From the NCBI GenBank assembly GCA_035458525.1, contig DATHZQ010000019.1, forward strand, positions 33,445 to 97,444: a DNA stretch of 64,000 nucleotides, given 5' to 3'. Position numbers and translations under genes: made by a program. Below the pieces are notes generated by a model. That model was given only the letters and a program-made list of their open reading frames with translations, made no database searches and was not told where the DNA came from. Below are positions 1 through 9,773 of the stretch, one piece after another (the first letter of the stretch is position 1; every line of letters begins with the position of its first letter). The stretch is from DATHZQ01 sp035458525. GTDB lineage: Bacteria; Actinomycetota; Acidimicrobiia; Spongiisociales; UBA5794.

Positions 1-473
1 TCACCTCCGGCTACGCACCGTTGGGTGGCGTGCTCGTGAGCCCGAAGGTCGCCGAGCCGTTCTGGTCCGGAGAAGGCGCCATGTGGCGTCACGGGTACAC
101 GTATTCCGGGCACCCTGTGGCATGTGTCGCGGCGCAGGCGAATCTGGACATCATGGAGACAGAGGGTCTGCTGCCGAGGGCGCTCGAGCTCGAGACGGAG
201 CTGATGGAGGCGCTCGAGCCGCTCAACGAACATCCCGCGGTTGGCTACCTGAGGGGTGGCGTCGGCGTGATGGCTGCCGTGCAACTCGCCGATGGCGTGC
301 TGGCCGAGGATCCGAATGCCGCCGCCCGCGCCGCGTCCGCGGCGCGCGCCGCCGGGGTGATCACTCGAGCCATTGCCGGCGGTGGCCTGCAGGCGTCACC
401 CCCACTGACGATCACGCGCGATCAGCTCGACGAGATGGTCGCAGGGTTGCGCACCGGTCTCGACGCCGTCTGA
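1..473 (+). CDS. Class III (PLP-dependent) aminotransferase, 3' end only
   Basis: The window opens inside this gene. The frame is open from base 3 and reads T-S-G-Y-A-P-L-G-G and later Y-S-G-H-P, the pattern just after the PLP-lysine loop of class III (omega) aminotransferases, so about 155 C-terminal residues are visible. The lysine and the N-terminal domain lie outside the window. The small C-terminal domain ends with a proline-rich strand (LQASPPLTIT) and a terminal helix, as in beta-alanine:pyruvate and related transaminases. A TTG at 21 could be mistaken for a start, but homology continues upstream. Amine substrate unknown. A GC hairpin follows the stop. A second, complete class III aminotransferase lies at 55582. 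Confidence 0.9.
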   Translation, partial: TSGYAPLGGVLVSPKVAEPFWSGEGAMWRHGYTYSGHPVACVAAQANLDIMETEGLLPRALELETELMEALEPLNEHPAVGYLRGGVGVMAAVQLADGVLAEDPNAAARAASAARAAGVITRAIAGGGLQASPPLTITRDQLDEMVAGLRTGLDAV

Positions 474-531
474 CCCGGATTCGGCCCAGCACCATTGCGG
501 ATCGCCCACCGGGGCGCCTACCACGCTGAGA

Positions 532-549
532 GCGGTTCCGAGGAACCGC
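532..549. terminator. Hairpin between convergent genes
   Basis: Perfect 8-bp inverted repeat GCGGTTCC/GGAACCGC with a two-base loop, between the aminotransferase (+) and the secreted protein gene (-). There is no T-run, so it is called only as a possible bidirectional terminator. Confidence 0.45.
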
Positions 550-576
550 ACCCCAGTGTGCGATCCGGCTTGGTTG

Positions 577-924
577 CTAGAGAATCGTCCGGGAGTTCGG
601 GCCGTTGCCTGCGCAGTTGCGCATCCCGACTTCTTCACCTCGCGGCACCTTGCATTGCGCCGGTGCCCAACGGGTACAGACCCGTGTGCTGCCGTCACGC
701 GAACGCGTGCAGACGAGCTTCCATTCAGGATGCTGCCGACCGAGTTCTGCCGAAGCCACCGAGGCCAGACCGTTGCCGTCGACCAGCACGGTGTCTGCGC
801 TAGCGAGCCCTGCGTCAGCAGGACCAGCAGCGAGCGCCGTGCCGGGCAATAAGACGAACGCCAATGCCATGGTCGCAAGCAGAATCCCGACCCTGCGGCC
901 GGTAACTCCGTCCGATCCCACCAC
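577..924 (-). CDS. Small secreted protein of unknown function
   Basis: 115 residues from a GTG that has GGAGGGG seven bases upstream; a longer reading to 1020 is open but has no ribosome site. The N-terminus has two arginines, a hydrophobic stretch (about residues 11-27) and an A-L-A-A cleavage site, a typical Sec signal peptide. The mature part is about 85 residues with three cysteines, and the segment W-K-L-V-C-T-R-S-R-D-G-S suggests one or two disulfides in a small exported domain. I do not recognise the family. It is convergent with the aminotransferase and has its own leader. Confidence 0.6.
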   Translation of the reverse strand: MVGSDGVTGRRVGILLATMALAFVLLPGTALAAGPADAGLASADTVLVDGNGLASVASAELGRQHPEWKLVCTRSRDGSTRVCTRWAPAQCKVPRGEEVGMRNCAGNGPNSRTIL

Positions 925-1035
925 TCTCTCCCCTCCTTCAGTAGGCCCCCACTTGACCCCTGTTGGTCTGGAACCTACCGGTGCTGCGGGGTGCGAGAAA
1001 TGGGGCGCTCGGCCTATCACGATCCCGGACGCGAT

Positions 1036-1063
1036 GAGGGCCGGGTGTCGCCACCCGGCCCTC
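1036..1063 (-). terminator. Hairpin downstream of the CTPGYWK protein gene
   Basis: Perfect 12-bp stem, GAGGGCCGGGTG paired with CACCCGGCCCTC around a TCGC loop, 28 bases after the stop of the minus-strand gene that ends at 1091. Stem strength and position fit an intrinsic terminator, although no T-tract follows. Confidence 0.6.
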
Positions 1064-1090
1064 GATGCGCCTCGAATGCGTTTCCAGCCG

Positions 1091-1894
1091 CTAGTTCAGC
1101 GCGCAGCCGAGCTCGTTCTGATACTCGAGGAGATCCTTTGCCGCCTCATACTCACCGGTGGCGTAGGCCCCCTGTACGAGCGCGATGATCTCGGCGGTCG
1201 AATACTCGTAGCTCACGTCCGGGTGGGAGGCGTTGAGCAGCGCCGCCGCAGCGTGGCGGGCGAGTGCATTCTCACCGCCGCCGTTGGCGTCGAGCGCCTC
1301 GAGCATCGTCCAGTCATAGGTCGACGTCACACCGAATGCGGCGTCGAACGAGTCGCCCGTCTCATACGGGGTCAGCTCCCACGAGTCGAAGTGATGCTCT
1401 TGCTTCCAGTATCCGGGCGTGCAGCCCTCACCACCGCCAGGCGGTGGCGGCTCACATGTGACCGTGAGCGTCCCCTCGGATGAGGTTTTCGAGCTGTCTC
1501 GGGCAGGATTGGTGAAGACGATGGACGCGACGAGCTCATCGGAGCCGGTCGACACGAAGGCGGCCGAGCCCACGAGCGTGGTGTTCGGCACGCTCTCGAA
1601 GTCATCGAGCGTGATGATCGTTCCACCGTTCAGATCCACGATCAGATTGTTGTTCGGATGCGTGGAGGTTCCGTTGCGCACCTCGACATCCGCCGTACAC
1701 TCTGAGCCGGCGGGTTCGCCGAGCACGATCGTGCCGGCCTCGACCGGAACGTCGAGCTGCAGAGTCTGACCGGTAGAGAAGTCCCAGGACACCGATGTCG
1801 TCCCGGCCAAGGCCGGTACAGCAAACAGGACCGTGCTCAGCATGAGCGCTGCGCACAACGTGACCAAACGCGACATGCGTGGTGGACGCCGCAT
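1091..1894 (-). CDS. Secreted protein with C-terminal CTPGYWK domain
   Basis: 267 residues. It starts with an arginine-rich n-region, a hydrophobic core and V-P-A-L-A, a signal peptide cleaved near residue 30. Residues about 31-150 are beta-rich and threonine-rich, like an immunoglobulin-like or beta-sandwich extracellular domain. A proline/glycine linker (PPPPGGGEG) leads to C-T-P-G-Y-W-K followed by an aromatic and acidic helical domain of about 95 residues. C-T-P-G-Y-W-K is a motif that recurs in exported proteins of environmental actinobacteria and chloroflexi; its function is unknown to me. There is no LPXTG or membrane anchor at the C-terminus. The start has a weak ribosome site, and a perfect 30-base palindrome lies 50 bases upstream. 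Confidence 0.8.
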   Translation of the reverse strand: MRRPPRMSRLVTLCAALMLSTVLFAVPALAGTTSVSWDFSTGQTLQLDVPVEAGTIVLGEPAGSECTADVEVRNGTSTHPNNNLIVDLNGGTIITLDDFESVPNTTLVGSAAFVSTGSDELVASIVFTNPARDSSKTSSEGTLTVTCEPPPPGGGEGCTPGYWKQEHHFDSWELTPYETGDSFDAAFGVTSTYDWTMLEALDANGGGENALARHAAAALLNASHPDVSYEYSTAEIIALVQGAYATGEYEAAKDLLEYQNELGCALN

Positions 1895-1943
1895 AATTCC
1901 CCCTTAAGTGGCGGTCGAGGAAAGGGTAACAGCACTCGAGCGA

Positions 1944-1973
1944 CGCCGTATAGGTCGATCGACCTATACGGCG
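1944..1973. repeat. Perfect 30-bp palindrome
   Basis: CGCCGTATAGGTCGA followed directly by its exact reverse complement. It lies in the divergent gap between the CTPGYWK gene (-) and a decayed hydrolase (+). A symmetrical regulator operator or a cruciform-forming site are both possible; a terminator is less likely because nothing ends next to it. Confidence 0.85.
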
Positions 1974-1995
1974 CTCTACTCGAACCGGTCGACTC

Positions 1996-2221
1996 ATGGC
2001 CGAGGGCGCCGGTAGCTCGGGCTTGGTTCCCGACTTGCCCGGCGAGGACGTGTGTCCACCACTGCCGATGGTCACGCAGACGCGGTCGGTGCTGGACGCG
2101 TACGAAGCGGCAGGCGGCAGCTACCGGCGAGGTCGTCTTCCAGGGCTCCGGCCACGGACCCCACGTCGATGCGGCCGATCGCTTCCGACAGGTCTTCTTC
2201 GACTTCCTCGCCGATGTATGA
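1996..2221 (+). pseudogene. Alpha/beta-hydrolase C-terminal remnant, frameshifted
   Basis: Reading from 1996 gives D-V-C-P-P-L-P-M-V-T-Q-T-R-S-V-L-D-A-Y-E-A-A-G-G-S-Y-R up to about 2127. After skipping one base the next frame continues E-V-V-F-Q-G-S-G-H-G-P-H-V-D-A-A-D-R-F and ends F-D-F-L-A-D-V-stop at 2219-2221. G-S-G-H-G-P-H is the catalytic-histidine region near the C-terminus of alpha/beta hydrolases. The nucleophile domain is absent upstream. This is therefore a 5'-truncated remnant with a one-base insertion near 2128. The palindrome at 1944-1973 lies next to its truncated end. Confidence 0.65.
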
Positions 2222-2280
2222 CCGCCGTCGCAACTTACCGGAATCATCGAGTACGGTGCACAGTACGAGGAGGTAGCCCA

Positions 2281-2727
2281 ATGCTGGACACCCGCAACGA
2301 CGTGCACACAGCCGAGCAGGCCAACGACACGGCCCCCTTGGTCGACCCGATCGCCTCGGCAGCCAGGCCGCAGCGCCGGGGCCTCTTCGACCAGGTGAGT
2401 GGAGTCGATGCCGTCTTCCTCACTCTCTTCTGGCTGTTGGCACCGATGCTGCTCATGGCGATTGCCCCCGCACCGGACCCGACTGCCACTCAGCCGCCGC
2501 TCAACGTCGCACTGAACGTTACGTGGAACATCGGCTTCATCGCCGCGCTGGGTGGCGCCGTCACGCGACGCAGGCTGTCGCTGTTCGGTACCGTGGTCGC
2601 CGGCGGCGCCATGGCTCTGATGGCCACCTTCTGCGGGTTGGAGGGCCACACCGGGCTGTGGATTCCAGCCCAGTTCCTGATGGGCGCAGGCATCGCCGCC
2701 TACGGAATCAACCGCCTGCGCGGGTAG
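2281..2727 (+). CDS. Small integral membrane protein, function unknown
   Basis: 148 residues. The ATG is preceded by GAGGAGG with eight bases between, which fixes this start; an upstream in-frame ATG at 1996 belongs to the hydrolase remnant. About 35 hydrophilic N-terminal residues are followed by four predicted transmembrane helices (roughly residues 42-60, 73-88, 97-114 and 122-142), with short polar loops and an R-R-R at the end of the second. I do not recognise a family. It is followed after 49 bases by a GH13 lipoprotein that has its own promoter signature. Confidence 0.7.
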   Translation: MLDTRNDVHTAEQANDTAPLVDPIASAARPQRRGLFDQVSGVDAVFLTLFWLLAPMLLMAIAPAPDPTATQPPLNVALNVTWNIGFIAALGGAVTRRRLSLFGTVVAGGAMALMATFCGLEGHTGLWIPAQFLMGAGIAAYGINRLRG

Positions 2728-2776
2728 AACGGCTCGGTTCCAGACGCCGCAGCAACGACCCGTACACTCGCGGGCG

Positions 2777-4357
2777 ATGCGACGTCCCCCTTTGGTGCTG
2801 CTCGGTGTCGCGGTGCTTGCTGCCGCCTGTTCCTCGACGGATGCGACGGCGACCACGACGACGTCACCCCGGGCAACGACAACGACTGCGCACGCCACCA
2901 CCACGACCACTGAAGCGCCAGAGGCCGGGCCGTGGTGGAACGATCGGGTGTTCTACGAGGTGTTCGTTCGGAGCTTTCAGGACTCCGACGGCAACGGGAT
3001 CGGCGACCTGCAAGGTGTGATCGACCGTCTGGACTACCTCAACGACGGCGATCCCGCGACGACGGACGATCTCGGCGTCACCGGCATCTGGTTGATGCCG
3101 ATCATGGAGAGCCCGAGCTATCACGGATACGACGTGACCGACTACTACGACGTCGACTTCGAGTACGGCCACGAGGACGACATGCGCCGCCTGCTCGACG
3201 AAGCCCACAACCGTGGCGTAGCGGTGATCATCGACCTCGTCCTGAACCACACCTCGAAATCGCACCCATGGTTCGGAGCGTCGTTCATCGGCCGAGAGGG
3301 GTTCGAGGACTACTACTTGTGGCGGGACGATCCGGGACCGCACTGGCATGAGGCGGGAGGCCGGTACTACTTCGGCTTGTTCTGGGAGGGAATGCCAGAC
3401 CTCAACCTGGAGAACGCGGCAGTGACCGCGGAGCTCTACGCCATCTCGGACTACTGGCTCGACGACATCGGCGTCGACGGCTTCCGGCTCGATGCCGTCA
3501 AGCACTATGTCGAAGAAGGCGACGTGCTCGAGAATACGCCGAGCACCTACCAATGGGCCGCCGCCTTCAAGAATCACGTCGCGGCGACCAGGCCCGAAGC
3601 GCTGACCGTCGGCGAAGTGTGGAACGACACGCGCATCACGAAGACGTACGTGCCCGATCAAGTCGATTTGGTCTTCGACTTCTCCCTCGCAGAAGCCTTC
3701 ATCGAGGCGGTGCAGCAGGGCCGCACCGGCGTGCTGCCGATCGTCCAGCAACAGGTCATCGACTCGTATCCACCGGGCCAATATGCGGCGTTCCTCACGA
3801 ACCACGACCAGGATCGCATTGCGTCGGTGTTCGTCGGCGACACGGCCAAGGCCAAGCTGGCCGGAACCCTGCTCATGACCCAGCCCGGTGTTCCCTTCGT
3901 CTACTACGGCGAGGAGCTCGGGGCACGGGGTCGCAAGCCGGACGAGCGCATCAGGACGCCCATGGCGTGGACCACGGGGCCGGGCCGCGGGTTCACCTCC
4001 GGTGTTCCGTGGCAGGAGTTCGACGAGCACGCCGGAGACGCCACCGTGGCGACACACGTGCGCGATCCCAACTCGGTGTTCAACCACTACCGCACGCTCA
4101 TTCAGCTCCGCAGCGACCTCGAGGCACTGCGCACAGGCGACATGACGCTGCTCGCCACCGGAAACGATGCGATCTATGCGTTCACGAGATCCGCCGGTGC
4201 GGAGACCATTGCGGTGGTCCTCAATCTCTCGAACGAGGTTCAGCAAGGTGTGCAGATCGCCGGCCTCGGCTCCGGCACGGTGCTCATCGGGCCACCGTGG
4301 GAACCGGGCAAGGCCATGCCGGCGCAGAGCACGGTGATTCTGGACGTCAGCAGCTGA
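2777..4357 (+). CDS. GH13 alpha-amylase/alpha-glucosidase family lipoprotein
   Basis: 526 residues. Signal peptide with lipobox L-A-A-A-C (Cys18), then a threonine-rich linker to about residue 46, then a complete (beta/alpha)8 GH13 domain. Visible motifs: region I D-L-V-L-N-H (153-158), region II G-F-R-L-D with nucleophile Asp239, region III G-E-V-W with acid/base Glu280, region IV N-H-D with Asp344. The beta domain after about residue 455 is short. It is predicted to be anchored outside the membrane and to hydrolyse alpha-glucans or maltooligosaccharides; whether it is an exo alpha-glucosidase or an amylase cannot be told. TACACT lies eight bases before the ATG, so the mRNA is probably leaderless. 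It depends on the lgt and lnt products encoded in this window for lipidation. Confidence 0.9.
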   Translation: MRRPPLVLLGVAVLAAACSSTDATATTTTSPRATTTTAHATTTTTEAPEAGPWWNDRVFYEVFVRSFQDSDGNGIGDLQGVIDRLDYLNDGDPATTDDLGVTGIWLMPIMESPSYHGYDVTDYYDVDFEYGHEDDMRRLLDEAHNRGVAVIIDLVLNHTSKSHPWFGASFIGREGFEDYYLWRDDPGPHWHEAGGRYYFGLFWEGMPDLNLENAAVTAELYAISDYWLDDIGVDGFRLDAVKHYVEEGDVLENTPSTYQWAAAFKNHVAATRPEALTVGEVWNDTRITKTYVPDQVDLVFDFSLAEAFIEAVQQGRTGVLPIVQQQVIDSYPPGQYAAFLTNHDQDRIASVFVGDTAKAKLAGTLLMTQPGVPFVYYGEELGARGRKPDERIRTPMAWTTGPGRGFTSGVPWQEFDEHAGDATVATHVRDPNSVFNHYRTLIQLRSDLEALRTGDMTLLATGNDAIYAFTRSAGAETIAVVLNLSNEVQQGVQIAGLGSGTVLIGPPWEPGKAMPAQSTVILDVSS

Positions 4358-4431
4358 CCCAACCTGCAGCAGTTTCCGCTCGAACCCGCAGTTTCCGGAG
4401 GAAGCTGCAAACGTGTCGCGGGCAGGCCGCA

Positions 4432-4485
4432 CGCACGACGGGGGCCAGTCCTAGGACCGGCCCCGTTGAGAGGGATCGTCGTGCG
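4432..4485. terminator. Composite hairpin between convergent genes
   Basis: An outer stem CGCACGACG/CGTCGTGCG (9 bp) encloses an inner stem GGGGCC-a-GTCC/GGAC-c-GGCCCC with a TA loop. It lies between the GH13 gene (+) and the PPOX gene (-), so it could stop transcription from both sides. No T-tract. Confidence 0.6.
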
Positions 4486-4608
4486 TTTGCGATGCGACAG
4501 TTCACACGCGTGGCTCGGGAGAGGAGCTCTCCCTTTTCACAGGTGAGACACCCGCCGCCGCCGAATGTTGCACGTGTCCGGCGGAATTGGGCCGACCGCC
4601 CCAGCGCA

Positions 4609-5070
4609 TCAGGTCCGGCGTGGAATCTCGACCCGGCCCGGTCGGGTGTCGCCCGCCGCTCGCCCCGAGATCTCGGTCGGATCGACGAGAACGACCAAGG
4701 CTCGCGGGTCGAGAATCCAGTCGGGCATGGCGTCCATCACGCCATAGGCCGCCCGGTACTTGGCCATGATCAGCGCCACGTACCGGCTCGAGACCGAACG
4801 ATCCTCGACGATCGTGGCATCACCGACGATGAGCACGGAAGACCAGTCGGCGGCCCCAGTACCTATCCGGCTGACGCTGAGACTCACCCGCGGGTGTCGG
4901 CGGATGGCGTCGATGCGACGACCTTCCATGGTGCGGAACACCACCACGCCGTCCGTGTAGACAAACGACAGCGGGCTCACATACGGCACGTCACCGTCAC
5001 AGACGGCGAGGTGACCAACGCGCTCGGACCGGAGCACCTCTTGAATCTCTGCCTCTGACAGCTCTCGCAT
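4609..5070 (-). CDS. Pyridoxamine-5'-phosphate-oxidase-like flavoprotein (NimA/PPOX type)
   Basis: 153 residues. The start M-R-E-L-S-E-A-E-I and V-G-H-L-A-V-C-D-G-D-V-P-Y-V-S-P-L-S-F-V-Y match the split-barrel PPOX-like family, in which a small barrel dimer binds FMN or another flavin. Members include 5-nitroimidazole reductases and haem- or F420-linked enzymes, so the substrate is open. The split barrel covers about residues 12-135. TACGTT sits seven bases before the ATG, so the transcript may be leaderless. It is divergent from the kelch lipoprotein with only 55 bases between the starts. Confidence 0.8.
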   Translation of the reverse strand: MRELSEAEIQEVLRSERVGHLAVCDGDVPYVSPLSFVYTDGVVVFRTMEGRRIDAIRRHPRVSLSVSRIGTGAADWSSVLIVGDATIVEDRSVSSRYVALIMAKYRAAYGVMDAMPDWILDPRALVVLVDPTEISGRAAGDTRPGRVEIPRRT

Positions 5071-5125
5071 GGCGCAGAACGTACTAGGTCGTCGCCGAGG
5101 AGGCGACGCTGCATATGCTGCGTCG

Positions 5126-6220
5126 ATGCGCTACGTGCTGGCAGCCCTCGCCGTCGTGGCTGCAGCCTGCACCGCAAGCGGCTCAGGGACCGAGACCGCC
5201 GCCCCAGCCCTGAGCACGTCCATGGCCACTTCCACGACGGCCCAATCGAGCGATCCGGCAACCCCGACCCCCCAGATGCGCCCCGAGGGTCGCCGCAGCC
5301 ATGGCATGGTGGCACTCGACGACGGCCGGCTGCTGATCGTCGGCGGCCAGACCACCCGCGGCAACAGTCAGATCTGGCTCGGCGACACGTGGATCTACGA
5401 CCTCGACCGGGCGACGTGGACACAGGTGCAAGACGTGGCGCAACGGGGCCAGTTCGCCCTCGCCCACGCTGCGGACTCCAGCACATCGTTGCTGTTCGGC
5501 GGCTACACCGGCGGCAACGCGGTGTACGAAGACACGCTGGTCGCACGGGACGGACGGTGGACAGAAGTGTCTCCCACCACCGCGCCGACTGGCCGGACCG
5601 GATCGGTGGCCGCCTACGACCTTCAGTCTGGAGTCTTCGTCGTGTTCGGCGGCGCAGAGCGGCCCCGACCACGCATCGCGGAGCTCCCGAGCAACGAGAC
5701 GTGGACCTACGACGCCACGGAGAACGTGTGGCGCCAGATGTCGCCCGCAGCGTCCCCCCGCCCCGCCTCGGAGGGGCATCCCACGCTGTTCGAACTGGCG
5801 ATGGTGTATCACCCGGGCGTCGATCGCACCATCTTGCTGATCGGCGGCCAGGAGACCTGGGCCTACGACGTCGACGTGGACCGGTGGGAACGAAGAAGCG
5901 ACCCCGGTCTGCGGGCCGACTTCATGGTCGCAGCTGCGTATCACGCCGGACTCGATCGGGTGATCATGTACGGCGGCGCTCCGACCTCGCTGACCCGGGA
6001 GACGTGGAGCTACGACTATGCCGCGGATGAATGGACAGAGGTCGCAACCCGGACCAGGCCGGGGGCGGTGGGCGACCACGCCATGACGTATGACGCCGTC
6101 ACCGACGCCGTCTATCTCCATGGCGGGAGTGACGATCTGATCCCTCTCGACACGCCGCAGCCGGCGTTTGCCGCACTCTGGGCGTTCGACGGCGTCGACT
6201 GGCGGATCGTCGATGGCTGA
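5126..6220 (+). CDS. Kelch-repeat lipoprotein
   Basis: 364 residues. Signal peptide with lipobox V-A-A-A-C at about residue 14, then a Ser/Thr-rich linker of about 35 residues. The rest is five or six kelch repeats, each with a G-G or F-G-G turn followed by a W about 20 residues later (for example L-L-I-V-G-G-Q, S-L-L-F-G-G-Y, F-V-V-F-G-G-A, I-L-L-I-G-G-Q), which together form a beta-propeller. No catalytic residues are evident, so a binding or scaffolding role on the outer face of the membrane is likely. The ATG at 5126 is preferred over the longer open frame from 5069 because the signal peptide begins there and TATGCT lies six bases upstream. Confidence 0.85.
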   Translation: MRYVLAALAVVAAACTASGSGTETAAPALSTSMATSTTAQSSDPATPTPQMRPEGRRSHGMVALDDGRLLIVGGQTTRGNSQIWLGDTWIYDLDRATWTQVQDVAQRGQFALAHAADSSTSLLFGGYTGGNAVYEDTLVARDGRWTEVSPTTAPTGRTGSVAAYDLQSGVFVVFGGAERPRPRIAELPSNETWTYDATENVWRQMSPAASPRPASEGHPTLFELAMVYHPGVDRTILLIGGQETWAYDVDVDRWERRSDPGLRADFMVAAAYHAGLDRVIMYGGAPTSLTRETWSYDYAADEWTEVATRTRPGAVGDHAMTYDAVTDAVYLHGGSDDLIPLDTPQPAFAALWAFDGVDWRIVDG

Positions 6221-6241
6221 GCGGCGCCATTTTCCAAGGAA

Positions 6242-6271
6242 TATGACAATGGTGCACTCAGGTTATACAAT
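6242..6271 (+). promoter_or_regulatory. dnaK promoter with overlapping HAIR-like HspR operator
   Basis: ATGACA (6243-6248) and TACAAT (6266-6271) are spaced by 17 bases and each matches the sigma-A consensus at five of six positions. TATGACA-N7-ACTCAGG (6242-6262) has the geometry of the HspR operator CTTGAGT-N7-ACTCAAG. The right arm matches at six of seven positions and the left arm at three of seven. The operator would cover the -35 box. The same layout occurs before clpB. Confidence 0.6.
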
Positions 6272-6340
6272 GCGTACGAACTCACCAAGAACCTCGTCGA
6301 CCCCATCCGGGTCGCACCTGACATTCCTCAAGGAGCATGT

Positions 6341-8170
<1,830 letters not shown>

Positions 8171-8201
8171 GGACTCGTCCCCCACTCGAGGAACCCACAC
8201 G

Positions 8202-8852
8202 ATGAACGACGAAACACGAGAAATGCCGGAGACGCCTGAAAGCGACGTCGACTCGCAGGTCGATGCCGTCGATGCGGCCGTCGCCGCGGATCTACCTGCA
8301 GACGCAGATGAGGCAGAGATCGTCGACGAAGCGCCTGCCCTGTTCACTGCGGCCGACCTGGGGCTCGACCTGCCAGCAGACCCTGCCGAGAGAGAGCAGC
8401 AACTCCTCCACGAGCTGGCGGTGGCACGCAGCGAAGCGTCCGAGTACCTCGACACGCTGCAACGAGTGGCCGCTGAATTCGACAACTACCGCAAGCGCGT
8501 CGAAAGGGACCAATCGGAGACCGTGTTGCGCGCCTCGCAGCGGCTCGTCGAGTCGATGCTGCCGACCTTGGATGCATTCGATGCGGCGCTCGGCTACGAC
8601 GCGCAGACACCGGCAGAGGAGAAGATCGTCGCTGGGATGCGCGGGACGCATACCCAGTTGATGGACACGTTGCAGCGAGAAGGCTTTGCTGCCATCGAGG
8701 CCGAAGGTACCGACTTCGATCCTGCGGTGCACGAAGCAGTCGCCGGCGGTGGCGACGGCCATCTCGTCGTCGCCCAGGAATTGCGGAAGGGTTACACGCT
8801 GCAAGGTCGCGTGATCCGCCCGACGTTGGTCATGGTGGAGGAAGCGAGCTGA
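8202..8852 (+). CDS. grpE: Nucleotide exchange factor GrpE
   Basis: 216 residues. The ATG at 8202 is chosen because an upstream in-frame ATG lies inside dnaK. An acidic, low-complexity N-terminus (1-70) leads to a long helix (about 70-125) with the E-F-D-N-Y-R-K-R signature, then the C-terminal beta domain with G-T-D-F-D-P-A-V-H-E-A-V. It releases ADP from DnaK. It lies 31 bases after dnaK and 5 bases before dnaJ. The beta-wing residues G-Y-T-L-Q-G-R-V-I-R-P-T match the family well. Confidence 0.96.
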   Translation: MNDETREMPETPESDVDSQVDAVDAAVAADLPADADEAEIVDEAPALFTAADLGLDLPADPAEREQQLLHELAVARSEASEYLDTLQRVAAEFDNYRKRVERDQSETVLRASQRLVESMLPTLDAFDAALGYDAQTPAEEKIVAGMRGTHTQLMDTLQREGFAAIEAEGTDFDPAVHEAVAGGGDGHLVVAQELRKGYTLQGRVIRPTLVMVEEAS

Positions 8853-8857
8853 GAACG

Positions 8858-9772
8858 ATGCGCAAGGAGTGGCTCGAAACGGACTACTACGCCGTCCTCG
8901 GCGTGTCCAAGGGCGCCGCTGCGAAGGACATCAAGAAGGCCTATCGCAAACTCGCCCAGCAATACCACCCGGACACGAATCAAGGCGACGAATCCGCCGA
9001 GCGGCGCTTCAAGGAGATCAACGAGGCGTATGACGTCCTCGGAGACGAGGAGACCCGCAAGGAGTACGACCACGTCCGCGAGATGGGTTACTTCGTTGGC
9101 GGGCCACAGGGCGGGCAGCAGTACGTCCGGGTCGAGGATCTATTCGGGCAAGCCGGCGGCGACGCCTCACCGTTCGACTTGTTCGGGGGCATCGGCGACC
9201 TGTTCGGCCGGGCCGGTGCGGGTGGTCGCGTCCGGGCGCAAGCGGGCCGCGACGTCAGTGCTGAGATCACGCTGTCGTTCCACGAAGCCATCGCCGGGGT
9301 GACGCGTGAGCTCAGCGTCAACGGGAGCAGGGTCAAGGTCAAGATTCCCCGCGGCATCGATGACGGCGCACGCATTCGGGTGGCGGGCAAGGGCGAGCCC
9401 GGATTCAACGCGGGACCGAGCGGCGACCTCTTCGTGAAGGTTCGGGTCGGTTCCCATCCCATCTTCGGCCGCACCGGCAAGCACCTGACCATCACCGTGC
9501 CGATCACGTTCGCCGAGGCCGCCCTCGGGGCCGAGATCAACGTGCCAACCCTGGACGGCAAAGTTCGGTTGCGCATTCCGGCGGGCACGCCGACCGGCAA
9601 GACCTTCCGTGTTCGCGAAAAGGGAGTTTCCACCAGCAAGGAAACGGGGGATCTGCTCGTCACGGTCGAGGTGGCCGTGCCGACGGACCTCACAGACGAA
9701 CAGCGCTCGCTGCTCGAGAAGCTGCGGGACAACGGCCCGGCCGAGAACCCACGATCCCATCTGGGGGTGTGA
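8858..9772 (+). CDS. DnaJ-type J-domain co-chaperone lacking the zinc-finger domain
   Basis: 304 residues. J domain at 8-72 with the H-P-D tripeptide, then a Gly/Phe-rich linker (about 75-125), then the two C-terminal substrate-binding beta domains (T-R-E-L-S-V-N-G, L-R-I-P-A-G-T-P-T-G). There are no C-x-x-C-x-G-x-G repeats, so this is a class II (CbpA-like) protein although it occupies the dnaJ position of the operon. It stimulates DnaK ATPase. It is 5 bases after grpE and 1 base before hspR. A zinc-finger DnaJ may exist elsewhere in the genome. Confidence 0.92.
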   Translation: MRKEWLETDYYAVLGVSKGAAAKDIKKAYRKLAQQYHPDTNQGDESAERRFKEINEAYDVLGDEETRKEYDHVREMGYFVGGPQGGQQYVRVEDLFGQAGGDASPFDLFGGIGDLFGRAGAGGRVRAQAGRDVSAEITLSFHEAIAGVTRELSVNGSRVKVKIPRGIDDGARIRVAGKGEPGFNAGPSGDLFVKVRVGSHPIFGRTGKHLTITVPITFAEAALGAEINVPTLDGKVRLRIPAGTPTGKTFRVREKGVSTSKETGDLLVTVEVAVPTDLTDEQRSLLEKLRDNGPAENPRSHLGV

Positions 9773-9773
9773 C

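Noticed and set aside
6242..6340. Perfect CIRCE or perfect HAIR element upstream of dnaK
   Set aside because: Only a degenerate HAIR-like site was found; no CIRCE inverted repeat is present.
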